Source: CAZTPH01 sp031552655
GTDB taxonomy: Bacteria > Pseudomonadota > Gammaproteobacteria > UBA9339
Reading direction: 5' to 3'
Length of the DNA stretch: 13,764 nucleotides
NCBI GenBank assembly: GCA_031552655.1
Contig: JAVBML010000034.1
Location: forward strand, 1-13,764
Part shown: piece after piece, positions 6,921 to 13,764 of the stretch
Layout of the letters: the number at the start of each line of letters is the position of its first letter
How positions within the stretch are numbered: the stretch's first letter is position 1
Program-made: the position numbers and the translations under genes
Notes under the pieces: generated by a model
Told to the model about the DNA's origin: nothing
The model's database searches: none
Seen by the model: only the letters and a program-made list of their open reading frames with translations

Positions 6921-7919
6921 TTAATAATTGAAAGTTTCTATCAAGTTTTTTTGCAAAACAAGAGATAATTTTTCCACCATGCTTTTTTTAGTGCTATGTA
7001 CAATTTTGAATATTTTTCTGTCGATGCTAGCTTCCATTAAATAGTCATCACTGGTAAGTATCTCATCTATGAGTCTTATCTCCCTTGCCTTGGTGCCATA
7101 CCAAGTTTCGCCGGTTGCTAGATTTTCAATGTTTACCGTGGGTCTATGGAGGGCAATGAAGTTTTGAAATAGCTGATGTGCTTCATTGACTTCTTGTTGC
7201 ATTTTATCTCGTCCCTCCTGGGTATTTTCGCCAAAAAGTGATAGCGTGCGCTTATAGGTTCCGGCCATTATTTGCTCATAGTCGACACTATATTTTTTAA
7301 GTAAGCGGTGAAAGTTTGGCAATTGCATAATTACCCCTATGGAGCCAATGATGGCAAATGGTGCGGCTATTATTTTATTTGCAACGCAGGCCATCATGTA
7401 GCCACCGCTGGCAGCTACCTTGTCCACAGCCACCGTTAAATGGATGCCGTGATTTCTGATTCTTTGCAACTGTGAAGCCGCTAGACCATAGCCATGAATG
7501 GTTCCACCGGAACTTTCTAGGGTCACTAAAATTTCATCTTCGGCATTGGCAATGGAAAGAATGGCCGTTATGGCTTCGCGTAAATTTTCCACGGCCGATG
7601 CTCTAATGTCACCTAGAAAATCGATGACAAATAATCTACCCCGAATTAAATCTTTTTCATTATTGGTTTTAACTTTATTCTTTTCTTTTTCTATTTTTGT
7701 AAGTATTTTTAGTTCTTTTTTATCTAGAATTTCACCATTAATTTGGTCTTTTAACTTTCGGTAATGTTTACTTAGATTAATAATATCTAATTTTTCCTTG
7801 GTTTTTAATTTGTTCCTGGTTGCCATGGCGAGGATTCCACCGAAGGTTATTAAAATGGTTCCAATGATTGTTAAGCTTTTTGCTAAAAATATTCCGTAGG
7901 ACGCGAAAAATTCTGACAT
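6921..7919 (-). CDS. sohB: SohB-type inner-membrane serine peptidase (S49)
   Basis: This 332-residue member of the SppA/SohB family anchors to the inner membrane through one N-terminal segment (about residues 8-33) and faces the periplasm. A Lys/Glu-rich linker follows (36-92), then the protease fold. Expected catalytic residues are Ser171 in DKVAASGGYMMA and Lys223 in AGTYKRTLSLFGENTQEGRDK, the segment that best separates SohB from SppA. The PFAIIGSIGVI stretch (187-197) and TGETWYG near residue 275 also match SohB. SohB is thought to help clear proteins or signal-peptide remnants in the envelope; its physiological substrates are poorly known. It starts 3 bp after bepA, with its Shine-Dalgarno (AGAGG) overlapping the end of that gene, so the two are co-transcribed. 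Confidence 0.94.
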   Translation of the reverse strand: MSEFFASYGIFLAKSLTIIGTILITFGGILAMATRNKLKTKEKLDIINLSKHYRKLKDQINGEILDKKELKILTKIEKEKNKVKTNNEKDLIRGRLFVIDFLGDIRASAVENLREAITAILSIANAEDEILVTLESSGGTIHGYGLAASQLQRIRNHGIHLTVAVDKVAASGGYMMACVANKIIAAPFAIIGSIGVIMQLPNFHRLLKKYSVDYEQIMAGTYKRTLSLFGENTQEGRDKMQQEVNEAHQLFQNFIALHRPTVNIENLATGETWYGTKAREIRLIDEILTSDDYLMEASIDRKIFKIVHSTKKSMVEKLSLVLQKNLIETFNY

Positions 7920-7922
7920 GCT

Positions 7923-9329
7923 TTACCTCTTTGTTGATGTATTCTTCAATTGAATGATTTTAGCATTTATAATATCTCTTTCATCGGAGGTCAAGTTTGG
8001 TATTTTTAGTGCTTGTTTTAATAGGGTATTGGCTTGATTTAGGCGGTTCATTATTATATATGCTTGGGCACGAGAAATATGAGCTTCGGCAATTTGCTTG
8101 CTTGATGATTGGACTTCGGCTAGAAAAAAATATAAATCAGCGTCATTGTTTCTCTGCCAGAGTTGCTTTTGAATTATGGTCAATGCCGCTGGGTATTTTT
8201 TTGCCACAAGGAGCGTTCTAATATATTGCTTTACCAAGGGGTCATAGTTTTGGCTATTATCCATGGAGGATTTTAGCACAGCTAGAGCTTCCGCTATGTT
8301 TTTGTTTTTCATCTCTAATTCTGCCTCTAGCATTTTAAATAGCGGCTCGCTGGGTTTAGCTAGTAATAGTTTGTCTACAATTTCCTGGGATTCTTGGATT
8401 TTGCCTCTTGCCATGAGTGCCAGGGCATAGCCGTAGTGATTGGCGATGCAGTTGCTGCTGCAGTGGCGGTTTAATCCATGTCTAAAATATTTCTCTAACT
8501 CCATGGGAAATTTGGTAGTTAGCATCTGAATGCGTGCGCGCACTAGGGAAAAAGCCAGGGAAGGGGTATTTTTTGTTACTCCATGCAGATCAGCGCGATT
8601 TTTTGCATTGGCAATTCTATCTTCCGTTAGGGGGTGGGTTAGTAGAAATTTTGGTATCTCACTCGGTGAACTTAGATTTCGGTGCTGCATTCGTTCAAAT
8701 AGAGTGACCATGGCATGGGGGTTGAATTTAGCAGTGTGCAATATTTTTATGCCGATGTTATCTGCTTCTATTTCATGCTCTCTGGTAAAATTAATCGTTT
8801 GCTGTGCCATTCCTCCCAGGGAAGCTAGGCTTATGCCACTGGCAATTTGATTGGCCGCATTGCTGTGGGAATTGGTGCCTATTAGTGCAGCTGCTAGCAT
8901 GCTAGCAGTGGCAATTAATTTGGTATTTTTCGTACTGTTTACTAGACGTTCTAGATGGTGCTGGGTTCCATGGGCTACTTCGTGAGCAAGAATCGCTGCT
9001 AGCTCATCTTCCGATTCCACGGCACCCATGGTACCGCTGTTAATTCCGATGTATCCGGCGGGGCCTGCTAGGGCATTAATGCTGTCATCATTGATGATGA
9101 AAAAATGGTAATTTTTTTCCGGTACTAATTTAGCACCGAGCTTTTGGATGTAATCATTGGTTATGTCATCTTTAACTAGGGAGACTTGGGAGTTAATTTC
9201 CTCCATGAATTCCTCGCCGCGACGTTTTTCTTCGGCGGTAAAATTCACGAAATTAACTGCCTGGGTGTGGCTATTGGCGGCTGTCAAAAATATAGTCAGA
9301 ATCAAAGTAATTGAAGGAATTTTATGCAT
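7923..9329 (-). CDS. bepA: BepA-like periplasmic M48 metalloprotease with TPR repeats
   Basis: This protein of 468 residues has a signal peptide (about 1-24, likely cut near SHTQA), an M48 zinc protease domain and a C-terminal TPR region (about 275-465). The zinc site is HEVAH at 116-120 with a third ligand expected at Glu186 in REHEIEAD. His232 in THPLTEDR corresponds to the histidine reported to gate the active site of E. coli BepA. BepA assists assembly of outer-membrane proteins such as LptD and degrades misfolded ones. It is divergent from perM, as in E. coli, which supports orthology. No clear Shine-Dalgarno lies before the ATG. It is the first gene of a bepA-sohB operon, placing two envelope proteases under one promoter. 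Intact and of usual length. Confidence 0.94.
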   Translation of the reverse strand: MHKIPSITLILTIFLTAANSHTQAVNFVNFTAEEKRRGEEFMEEINSQVSLVKDDITNDYIQKLGAKLVPEKNYHFFIINDDSINALAGPAGYIGINSGTMGAVESEDELAAILAHEVAHGTQHHLERLVNSTKNTKLIATASMLAAALIGTNSHSNAANQIASGISLASLGGMAQQTINFTREHEIEADNIGIKILHTAKFNPHAMVTLFERMQHRNLSSPSEIPKFLLTHPLTEDRIANAKNRADLHGVTKNTPSLAFSLVRARIQMLTTKFPMELEKYFRHGLNRHCSSNCIANHYGYALALMARGKIQESQEIVDKLLLAKPSEPLFKMLEAELEMKNKNIAEALAVLKSSMDNSQNYDPLVKQYIRTLLVAKKYPAALTIIQKQLWQRNNDADLYFFLAEVQSSSKQIAEAHISRAQAYIIMNRLNQANTLLKQALKIPNLTSDERDIINAKIIQLKNTSTKR

Positions 9330-9353
9330 AAATTATTCATGTACTAAAAAGTA

Positions 9354-9382
9354 AATATTGTTATAATAGCACACAATGACAA
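9354..9382 (-). promoter_or_regulatory. Candidate promoter of bepA-sohB
   Basis: On the minus strand TTGTCA (9382-9377, five of six to -35 consensus) is 17 bp from AATATT (9359-9354, four of six to -10). It overlaps the perM -10 element on the other strand, so the two divergent promoters may compete. Confidence 0.4.
9359..9367 (+). promoter_or_regulatory. Candidate extended -10 promoter of perM
   Basis: TGTTATAAT is a perfect extended -10 (TGN plus TATAAT), about 70 bp before the perM ATG. The -35 position is poor, which is common with extended -10 promoters. It may drive perM and mutM together. Confidence 0.55.
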
Positions 9383-9435
9383 ATTTAAATTCTAGGAATT
9401 TCCATGCAATGCCATAATTTGGGGAACTTTAATCC

Positions 9436-10494
9436 ATGAGTAACACCGTAGATAGTTGGTATCGGCGTTATTTTTCACGCCCCGAAGCCGTAGCACTAGT
9501 GGTCATTGCTGGCACGGCCATGGTGGTTTTTAAAACCATGGGAAATATTTTAATTCCCATCATAGTTAGCGCTGTTATTGCCTATGTGCTGAAGGGGGTA
9601 GTAAAGCTATTGGAGGAAATGGGTTGCTCCTTTGCCGCCGCAGTTACTTTGACTTTTTCTTTTTTCATTGGTTTTCTATTACTGTTTTTGCTTTGGTTTT
9701 TGCCCATATTTTGGAATGAGATTCTCAGAATGGTAGCTGATATTCCCCATATGTTGCAACGCATGCGGGAATTAATCTTTAAAATGTGCTCCGCATTTCC
9801 TCCCTTGGCTTCCCTAATTTCCATGGATAGTTTACAGCAATCGCTAGTGCCCTTTAATAACTATATTTTAAATTTTGGTCGCTACGTGGTAACTTTTTCT
9901 CTAACTTCTTTAGCAAACATTGCCACCCTATGTGTGTATTTAATTTTAGTTCCTTTGTTGGTTTTTTTCTTTTTACGCGATGGTAAGGAAATTACTCTAT
10001 GGCTTAGTAATTTTCTTCCGCGCCAAAGGGGGGTACTGGAAAAATTGTGGTGCGAATTTCGTCTTAAATTGCATTGCTATATTTATGGCAAATTTATTGA
10101 GATTTTGGTAGTTGCCATTGTAAGTATCATTGCCTTTGGCATGCTGGGATTACGCCACGCTGTTCTCTTAGGAACCTTGGCCGGTTTATCCGTTTTAGTT
10201 CCCTACGTGGGCATTGTAGTGATAAGCATCCCCATAGTTATAATTGCCATGGTACAGTGGGGGATAACGGAGTCATTTTTTTATTTACTTTTGGTTCACG
10301 TGACCATTAGCGTTTTAGATGCTAACTTATTAGTTCCTCTGCTATTTTCCGAAGCAATGGATCTCCATCCGTTGGCTATTATTTTAGCGGTATTAATCTT
10401 TGGTAATTTATTTGGATTCTGGGGAATATTTTTTGCCATTCCTTTGGTAACCATGGCACATTTATTAGTTAAATTATGGCCCCGAGGGGAGTAG
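9436..10494 (+). CDS. perM: AI-2E/PerM family membrane protein
   Basis: This 352-residue integral membrane protein has the family's arrangement: two hydrophobic spans near the N-terminus (about 17-52), another at 66-90, a soluble loop (about 91-145), then spans near 148-175, 215-270, 280-300 and 310-345. Family-typical segments include VPLLVFFFLRDGKE (171-184), VPYVGIVV near 258, and the closing FGNLFGFWGIFFAIP (about 322-336). Members are described as permeases or transporters, and some export signals or ions, but the substrate of PerM is unknown. Its divergent placement against bepA repeats the E. coli order. The ATG is preceded by a weak GGGGAA, and mutM starts 42 bp after its stop. A function for this pair in the envelope is inference from neighbourhood only. 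Confidence 0.92.
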   Translation: MSNTVDSWYRRYFSRPEAVALVVIAGTAMVVFKTMGNILIPIIVSAVIAYVLKGVVKLLEEMGCSFAAAVTLTFSFFIGFLLLFLLWFLPIFWNEILRMVADIPHMLQRMRELIFKMCSAFPPLASLISMDSLQQSLVPFNNYILNFGRYVVTFSLTSLANIATLCVYLILVPLLVFFFLRDGKEITLWLSNFLPRQRGVLEKLWCEFRLKLHCYIYGKFIEILVVAIVSIIAFGMLGLRHAVLLGTLAGLSVLVPYVGIVVISIPIVIIAMVQWGITESFFYLLLVHVTISVLDANLLVPLLFSEAMDLHPLAIILAVLIFGNLFGFWGIFFAIPLVTMAHLLVKLWPRGE

Positions 10495-10536
10495 CAATCG
10501 AATAACGTAGCATTGTAATAAAGATAGGTAGAATTA

Positions 10537-11367
10537 ATGCCAGAATTGCCAGAAGTTGAAACAATTTGCCGTAGCCTAGGGACGAAAATTGTGGGACAAA
10601 CCATGGTCGCCGCTAGAATAAAGAATGCTAAATTACGGCAACCAATTCCAAGAAAGTTAGTTAAAATTTTACCCGGGCAACAATTACATAGAATTACCCG
10701 CTGTGGTAAGTACATTTTACTGCACGTGGATTTAGGTACCTTGATTATTCATCTAGGGATGTCCGGTAATTTACAAATAAAACCTAGTAACCATGAAATT
10801 GGTAAACATGAGCATTTTAATGTTACCTTTGACGATGGTTTAGCTCTTTGCTATAGTGATCCTCGGCGTTTTGGCGCCATTCTTTGGACAGAGAAACCTC
10901 CCTCGCAGCACGGAGTGTTAAAAAACCTTGGCTGTGAGCCTTTGAGTCAGGAATTCACCGCTGAGTTTCTATGGCAACGTGCTAGAGCTAAGAGGTGCTC
11001 CATTAAGCAACTATTGATGGATAATAAAATCGTGACGGGAATTGGTAATATCTATGCCAATGAAATATTATTTGCTACCCAAATATATCCACTGCGATCT
11101 GCTGCCAGTATTACCAAGGAGGAATGCCGAAATATTGTGAAGGAAAGTAGAAAAATTCTTCGCCTAGCCATTCGCCATGGTGGAACTACACTAAAAGATT
11201 ACACCGATGGTAAAGGTAAACGAGGGAGTTTCCAAAGGTATCTCAAAGTTTACGGTAGAGCAGGTAAAGAGTGTACTAATTGTCAAACTAAACTAGCTAT
11301 GGTAAGAATAGGACAGCGCTCCACGGTATTTTGTCCCCGTTGCCAGCGGCAGGAAGCAGCTGGATGA
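10537..11367 (+). CDS. mutM: Formamidopyrimidine/8-oxoguanine DNA glycosylase
   Basis: This is a 276-residue Fpg/MutM. It removes oxidised purines such as 8-oxoguanine from DNA and nicks the abasic site. The N-terminus PELPEVETICRSL carries the catalytic proline (after Met removal) and glutamate. Lys58 in GKYILL, HLGMSG (72-77) and DPRRFG (108-113) are the expected DNA-binding and lesion-flipping elements. The helix-two-turn-helix includes GIGNIYANE (168-176), and the C-terminal zinc finger has Cys246, Cys249, Cys266 and Cys269. All critical residues are present. It lies 42 bp after perM in the same direction with a weak ribosome site (AGGT), so it may share the perM promoter. Confidence 0.97.
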   Translation: MPELPEVETICRSLGTKIVGQTMVAARIKNAKLRQPIPRKLVKILPGQQLHRITRCGKYILLHVDLGTLIIHLGMSGNLQIKPSNHEIGKHEHFNVTFDDGLALCYSDPRRFGAILWTEKPPSQHGVLKNLGCEPLSQEFTAEFLWQRARAKRCSIKQLLMDNKIVTGIGNIYANEILFATQIYPLRSAASITKEECRNIVKESRKILRLAIRHGGTTLKDYTDGKGKRGSFQRYLKVYGRAGKECTNCQTKLAMVRIGQRSTVFCPRCQRQEAAG

Positions 11368-11531
11368 TTGGTTCTTGAAAATCACAATGTGCCAGGATAT
11401 CGGGGCAAATTAAATAAAGTGGACCATGGCCAAGTGTAAATTTGAAGATTCACTGCAATTGAGACATGCAAATATAGAGAGCGCGAAATTTTAAAATTAC
11501 AATTATTATATTATTAGTCTAAGATCGTTAC
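11368..11531 (+). other. Intergenic stretch between mutM and tsaB
   Basis: These 164 bp hold no convincing gene, terminator or promoter. A CCATGG site (11424-11429) lies here. A short ATG frame at 11426 (18 codons) has no ribosome site. The last 50 bp are very A-T rich and probably include the tsaB promoter, with TATATT at 11507-11512 as the only -10-like word. Confidence 0.4.
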
Positions 11532-12218
11532 ATGTATTCCAATTCTAGCAATCGATTGTTACTAGCCATTGATACTTCCAGTGATTGCTGTTCCGTAGCA
11601 TTGGTGGGAAAGGGAATTGATGAAAGTCGTTCCATTGTAGTGCCTCGCAAACATACGCAATATATTTTGCCATTGATAGATGAAGTTTTAAAAGCGGGAA
11701 ATGTTGAACTGCTGGACCTTGATGCCATAGCATTTGGCCATGGTCCAGGAAGCTTTACGGGGATACGTTTGGCGGCAAGTGTTGCGCAGGGATTAGCATT
11801 TCCCCATAATCTTCCCACCATTGGTATTTCGACGTTACGAGCCATGGCTCAGGAAATATTTGAAATAAATGGATTTACTCAGGTGATAATTGTGCAGGAT
11901 GCAAGAATGGGAGAAATATATCTAGGCAAATATCTAGCAAAAAATGGTACCATGCGGCCAGTGTTTCCGGATAGGCTGGCTAAGTCTGGATACGAGGTGG
12001 AAAAGATTATTACCGCAGATTTTGCTCTAGGTGGAAATGGGGTAAATCTATATCTCGGCATTTCCGCAGATAATTTTAAAAAGACCAATGTTTTCTATCC
12101 CGGGGCTTGGTTTATTGCTAAATTAGCGCTAAGTGATATTACTTCGGGACTAAAATTTACTAATATGAAAAAAGCTTTGCCTGTCTATTTACGAAATGAA
12201 GTAGTTAGATTACAATGA
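11532..12218 (+). CDS. tsaB: tRNA threonylcarbamoyladenosine biosynthesis protein TsaB
   Basis: This 228-residue ASKHA-fold protein is TsaB (YeaZ), a catalytically inactive partner of TsaD. With TsaE it supports t6A synthesis at A37 of tRNAs reading ANN codons. Motifs: LLAIDTSSDCCSVAL (10-24), the glycine-rich GHGPGSFTGIRLAASVAQGL (69-88) and the family's C-terminal PVYLRNEV. Length is normal. The start is uncertain: the ATG gives an eight-residue lead before the usual first strand and has no Shine-Dalgarno, while a TTG at 11556 lies closer to the conserved N-terminus but also lacks one. tsaD, tsaE and tsaC are not in the window. Confidence 0.94.
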   Translation: MYSNSSNRLLLAIDTSSDCCSVALVGKGIDESRSIVVPRKHTQYILPLIDEVLKAGNVELLDLDAIAFGHGPGSFTGIRLAASVAQGLAFPHNLPTIGISTLRAMAQEIFEINGFTQVIIVQDARMGEIYLGKYLAKNGTMRPVFPDRLAKSGYEVEKIITADFALGGNGVNLYLGISADNFKKTNVFYPGAWFIAKLALSDITSGLKFTNMKKALPVYLRNEVVRLQ

Positions 12219-12286
12219 TACCAGCGTAGGTTTTAGGAGAATTAAACTGCTCTGCAGTCTAAGATGGGATATCTTCGATGGACGCT

Positions 12287-12315
12287 TTACATGGAGCTAG
12301 AATGGTTACATGGAG
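12287..12315 (+). repeat. Direct repeat upstream of the chagasin-like gene
   Basis: The 10-bp word TTACATGGAG occurs twice, at 12287-12296 and 12306-12315, a spacing of 19 bp or just under two DNA turns. It lies in the 140-bp gap before the inhibitor gene. A tandem binding site is possible; chance repeat or duplication remnant is equally so. Confidence 0.3.
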
Positions 12316-12358
12316 TTTTTATTTTATGATAACTAATTGTATAGACTGAAGTAGTTTC

Positions 12359-12775
12359 ATGAAAGTAGATAGAGGATTGAATTTTATTTTTTTGTTTTTA
12401 TTTCCCGCCATTTGCTTGGCAAAACCCCCCATTGTATTTACTGATCCTTCAAAGGCTTTGGTGATAAATAAACCTAATTATACATTTAATATTAAGGTAC
12501 AATCTAATCCTAGTACTGGTTATTCCTGGTTTTTGAAAAGTTATACCACTGGTTTAATAGTACCTTTAAAAAGAAGGTTTTATCCTCCTAAAAAATCCAT
12601 GGATAGTAAGTTCATGGCCGGTACTCCTGGTTACGAAGAGTGGACTTTTAAGATTAAGCCAGAAAGCTTTACTGTTCCTCAATTAGCTAGTATAACACTA
12701 ATATATCTACGTCCCTGGGATGAGCAAAGTTCCCAGATAATAAATTTTAAGGTGATTATACAAAATGCCCATTAG
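12359..12775 (+). CDS. Chagasin-family (I42) cysteine protease inhibitor, secreted
   Basis: This 138-residue protein begins with a signal peptide (about 1-21, hydrophobic core IFLFLFPAICLA) and then a beta-rich domain. It has the three loops of chagasin-type inhibitors: NPSTGY (50-55), the glycine-rich GTPGYEEW (88-95) and RPW (118-120). These loops enter the active site of papain-like cysteine proteases. The cysteine in the signal peptide does not fit a lipobox, so it is likely periplasmic or secreted. Its 3' end overlaps upp by 11 bases, implying co-transcription and perhaps translational coupling. The target may be a host or prey protease, or the cell's own; nothing in the window shows which. 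Family assignment is firm from motif order and spacing. Confidence 0.88.
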   Translation: MKVDRGLNFIFLFLFPAICLAKPPIVFTDPSKALVINKPNYTFNIKVQSNPSTGYSWFLKSYTTGLIVPLKRRFYPPKKSMDSKFMAGTPGYEEWTFKIKPESFTVPQLASITLIYLRPWDEQSSQIINFKVIIQNAH

Positions 12776-13418
12776 ACAACACCCGCTATATACTAACTTT
12801 TATGAAGTTCAGCACCCATTATTGCAGCATAAATTAACTATTTTACGGGATCGTCGCACGGATAAGAAAGAGTTCAATGAGTTGATTGGCGAAATCAGTA
12901 CTCTTTTAGTCTATGAAGTTACAAAGGATCTTCCTCTTGCTAATATAGCCATAGAGACTCCCTTGGATAATTGTGAAATGCCCGTGTTAGCTGGTAAAAA
13001 ACCTGTGATTTTAGCTATTTTACGAGCAGGGATTGGGATGGTAGGAGGATTTTTGAGTCTTATGCCGTCAGCTCGCGTTGCTCACATTGGGCTATACCGT
13101 GATGAATCTACATTGGAACCCCATTTATATTATTTTAAAATACCTTCCCATAGTAAAAGCAGGCAATTTTATATTTGTGATCCCATGTTGGCAACTGGCG
13201 GTACGGCAATTCGTGCCATCGACAAATTAAAGGAAGTGGGGGTAAAAAAAATTACCTTCGTTTCCATTTTAGCTTCCCCCGAAGGAGTAGCAAACGTGTT
13301 CAATGCCCATGGAGATGTACCAATTTTTGCAGCTAAATTAGATAAGAAACTTAACAAAAAAGGATATATCCTGCCGGGACTTGGAGATGCTGGCGATAGA
13401 ATGTTTGGCACTAAATAG
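12765..13418 (+). CDS. upp: Uracil phosphoribosyltransferase
   Basis: This 217-residue enzyme converts uracil and PRPP to UMP in pyrimidine salvage. Motifs: HPL..HKLTILRD (17-29), ILRAGIGM (85-92), PSARVAHIGLYRDE (101-114), the PRPP loop YICDPMLATGGTA (136-148) and the C-terminal uracil-binding GYILPGLGDAGDRMFGTK (200-217). The ATG lies inside the end of the inhibitor gene. An AAGGTGA about 11 nt upstream can serve as ribosome site. The N-terminus MPIRQHPLYTNFYEVQ is about nine residues longer than E. coli Upp before the conserved VxHPL, so a later start cannot be excluded, though no better signal is seen. Confidence 0.96.
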   Translation: MPIRQHPLYTNFYEVQHPLLQHKLTILRDRRTDKKEFNELIGEISTLLVYEVTKDLPLANIAIETPLDNCEMPVLAGKKPVILAILRAGIGMVGGFLSLMPSARVAHIGLYRDESTLEPHLYYFKIPSHSKSRQFYICDPMLATGGTAIRAIDKLKEVGVKKITFVSILASPEGVANVFNAHGDVPIFAAKLDKKLNKKGYILPGLGDAGDRMFGTK

Positions 13419-13477
13419 TAAAAAGGAAATGGTGGTCTGAAATCCCGAATTAGCAATATCGCGTAAGTGAAATTAAG

Positions 13478-13764
13478 ATGAATGGAGCTAGACAATTGGT
13501 TTATTGTCTCATGGGTCCCACGGCCGTTGGCAAGAGCGATGTTGCCATAGCGCTTACGCGGCGACTACCCTTTGAAATAATTAGCGTTGATTCCACCATG
13601 ATTTACCGAAAGATGGATATTGGCACCGCTAAACCATCGAAGGATATATTGGAAACCATTCCTCACCACTTAGTTAATATCCATGAGCCTGAAATGGCCT
13701 ACTCCGTGGGACAGTTTTGCCAAGATGCGGTGGATAAATTTAGGCAAATATTTGCCCGTGATAA
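13478..13764 (+). CDS. miaA: tRNA dimethylallyltransferase, 5' part (runs off right edge)
   Basis: The frame is open for 95 codons to the edge. It has the P-loop GPTAVGKS (13-20), DSTMIYRKMDIGTAKP (38-53) with the catalytic aspartate, then PHHLVNIHEP and YSVGQF, the standard order in MiaA. The enzyme adds a dimethylallyl group to N6 of A37 in tRNAs reading UNN codons. The start ATG at 13478 has no strong Shine-Dalgarno (TAAG just before). It is 59 bp after upp. In many gammaproteobacteria hfq follows miaA; that region is outside the window. Confidence 0.95.
   Translation, partial: MNGARQLVYCLMGPTAVGKSDVAIALTRRLPFEIISVDSTMIYRKMDIGTAKPSKDILETIPHHLVNIHEPEMAYSVGQFCQDAVDKFRQIFARD

Noticed and set aside
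8530..8850. 106-codon plus-strand frame inside bepA
   Set aside because: It lies opposite the conserved BepA protease domain, with an Arg/Ala/Cys-rich composition typical of an antisense shadow.
9330..9435. Strand switch as a possible replication origin or terminus
   Set aside because: No DnaA boxes or dif-like site seen, and the point is simply the divergent bepA/perM promoter region known from related genomes.
10296..10715. 139-codon minus-strand frame across perM and mutM
   Set aside because: It spans two well-supported plus-strand genes and shows no protein family features.
11426..11482. 18-codon ATG frame (begins MAKCKFEDSLQ) between mutM and tsaB
   Set aside because: No ribosome site, very short, and no family resemblance; probably chance in an intergenic stretch.
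12264..12329. 21-codon ATG frame (begins MGYLRWTLYMELEWLHG) before the inhibitor gene
   Set aside because: No ribosome site near the ATG; the AGGAG upstream is about 24 nt away. Too short to judge and no recognisable similarity.
12359..12421. Lipoprotein signal in the chagasin-like protein
   Set aside because: The cysteine follows PAI, which does not match a lipobox; an ordinary signal peptidase I site after CLA fits better.

Overview
The window reads as ordinary chromosome of a moderately AT-rich bacterium, most likely a gammaproteobacterium. The main support is gene order familiar from Escherichia coli: trmJ lies just upstream of an iscS-type cysteine desulfurase, and bepA is divergent from perM. 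SohB, MiaA and Upp also look gammaproteobacterial. A chagasin-type inhibitor of cysteine proteases and the AT bias would suit a host- or protist-associated lineage such as the Legionellales, but the species cannot be named from this sequence. I see no phage, insertion sequence, CRISPR array, tRNA or rRNA.

Left part (1-9329), all on the minus strand and read from right to left. bepA (periplasmic metalloprotease with TPRs) is followed 3 bp later by sohB (membrane serine peptidase), a two-gene envelope quality-control operon. After a 127-bp gap with an extended -10 promoter and two small hairpins comes an ABC-F ATPase of translation. Next are trmJ (tRNA methyltransferase), an iscS-type cysteine desulfurase, a small YqfO/PII-like gene with no usable in-frame start codon, glgP (glycogen phosphorylase, with its own promoter and an inverted repeat in its leader) and the 5' part of coaX (pantothenate kinase), which runs off the left edge.

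Right part (9436-13764), all on the plus strand: perM (AI-2E/PerM membrane protein), mutM (8-oxoguanine DNA glycosylase), a 164-bp gap, tsaB (t6A tRNA modification), a 140-bp gap, a secreted chagasin-family inhibitor overlapping upp (uracil phosphoribosyltransferase) by 11 bases, and the 5' part of miaA (tRNA isopentenylation), which runs off the right edge.

The genes are mostly housekeeping: tRNA modification (trmJ, iscS as sulfur donor, tsaB, miaA), translation rescue (ABC-F), DNA repair, salvage and cofactor synthesis, and envelope proteolysis. No multi-gene novel system is evident. The points most worth a second look are the start-less yqfO frame at the 3' end of iscS, the atypical IscS (inserted active loop, short C-terminus, no iscR or iscU beside it), the chagasin-upp overlap, and strong enrichment of the palindrome CCATGG in most of the window, together with no avoidance of CTAG.
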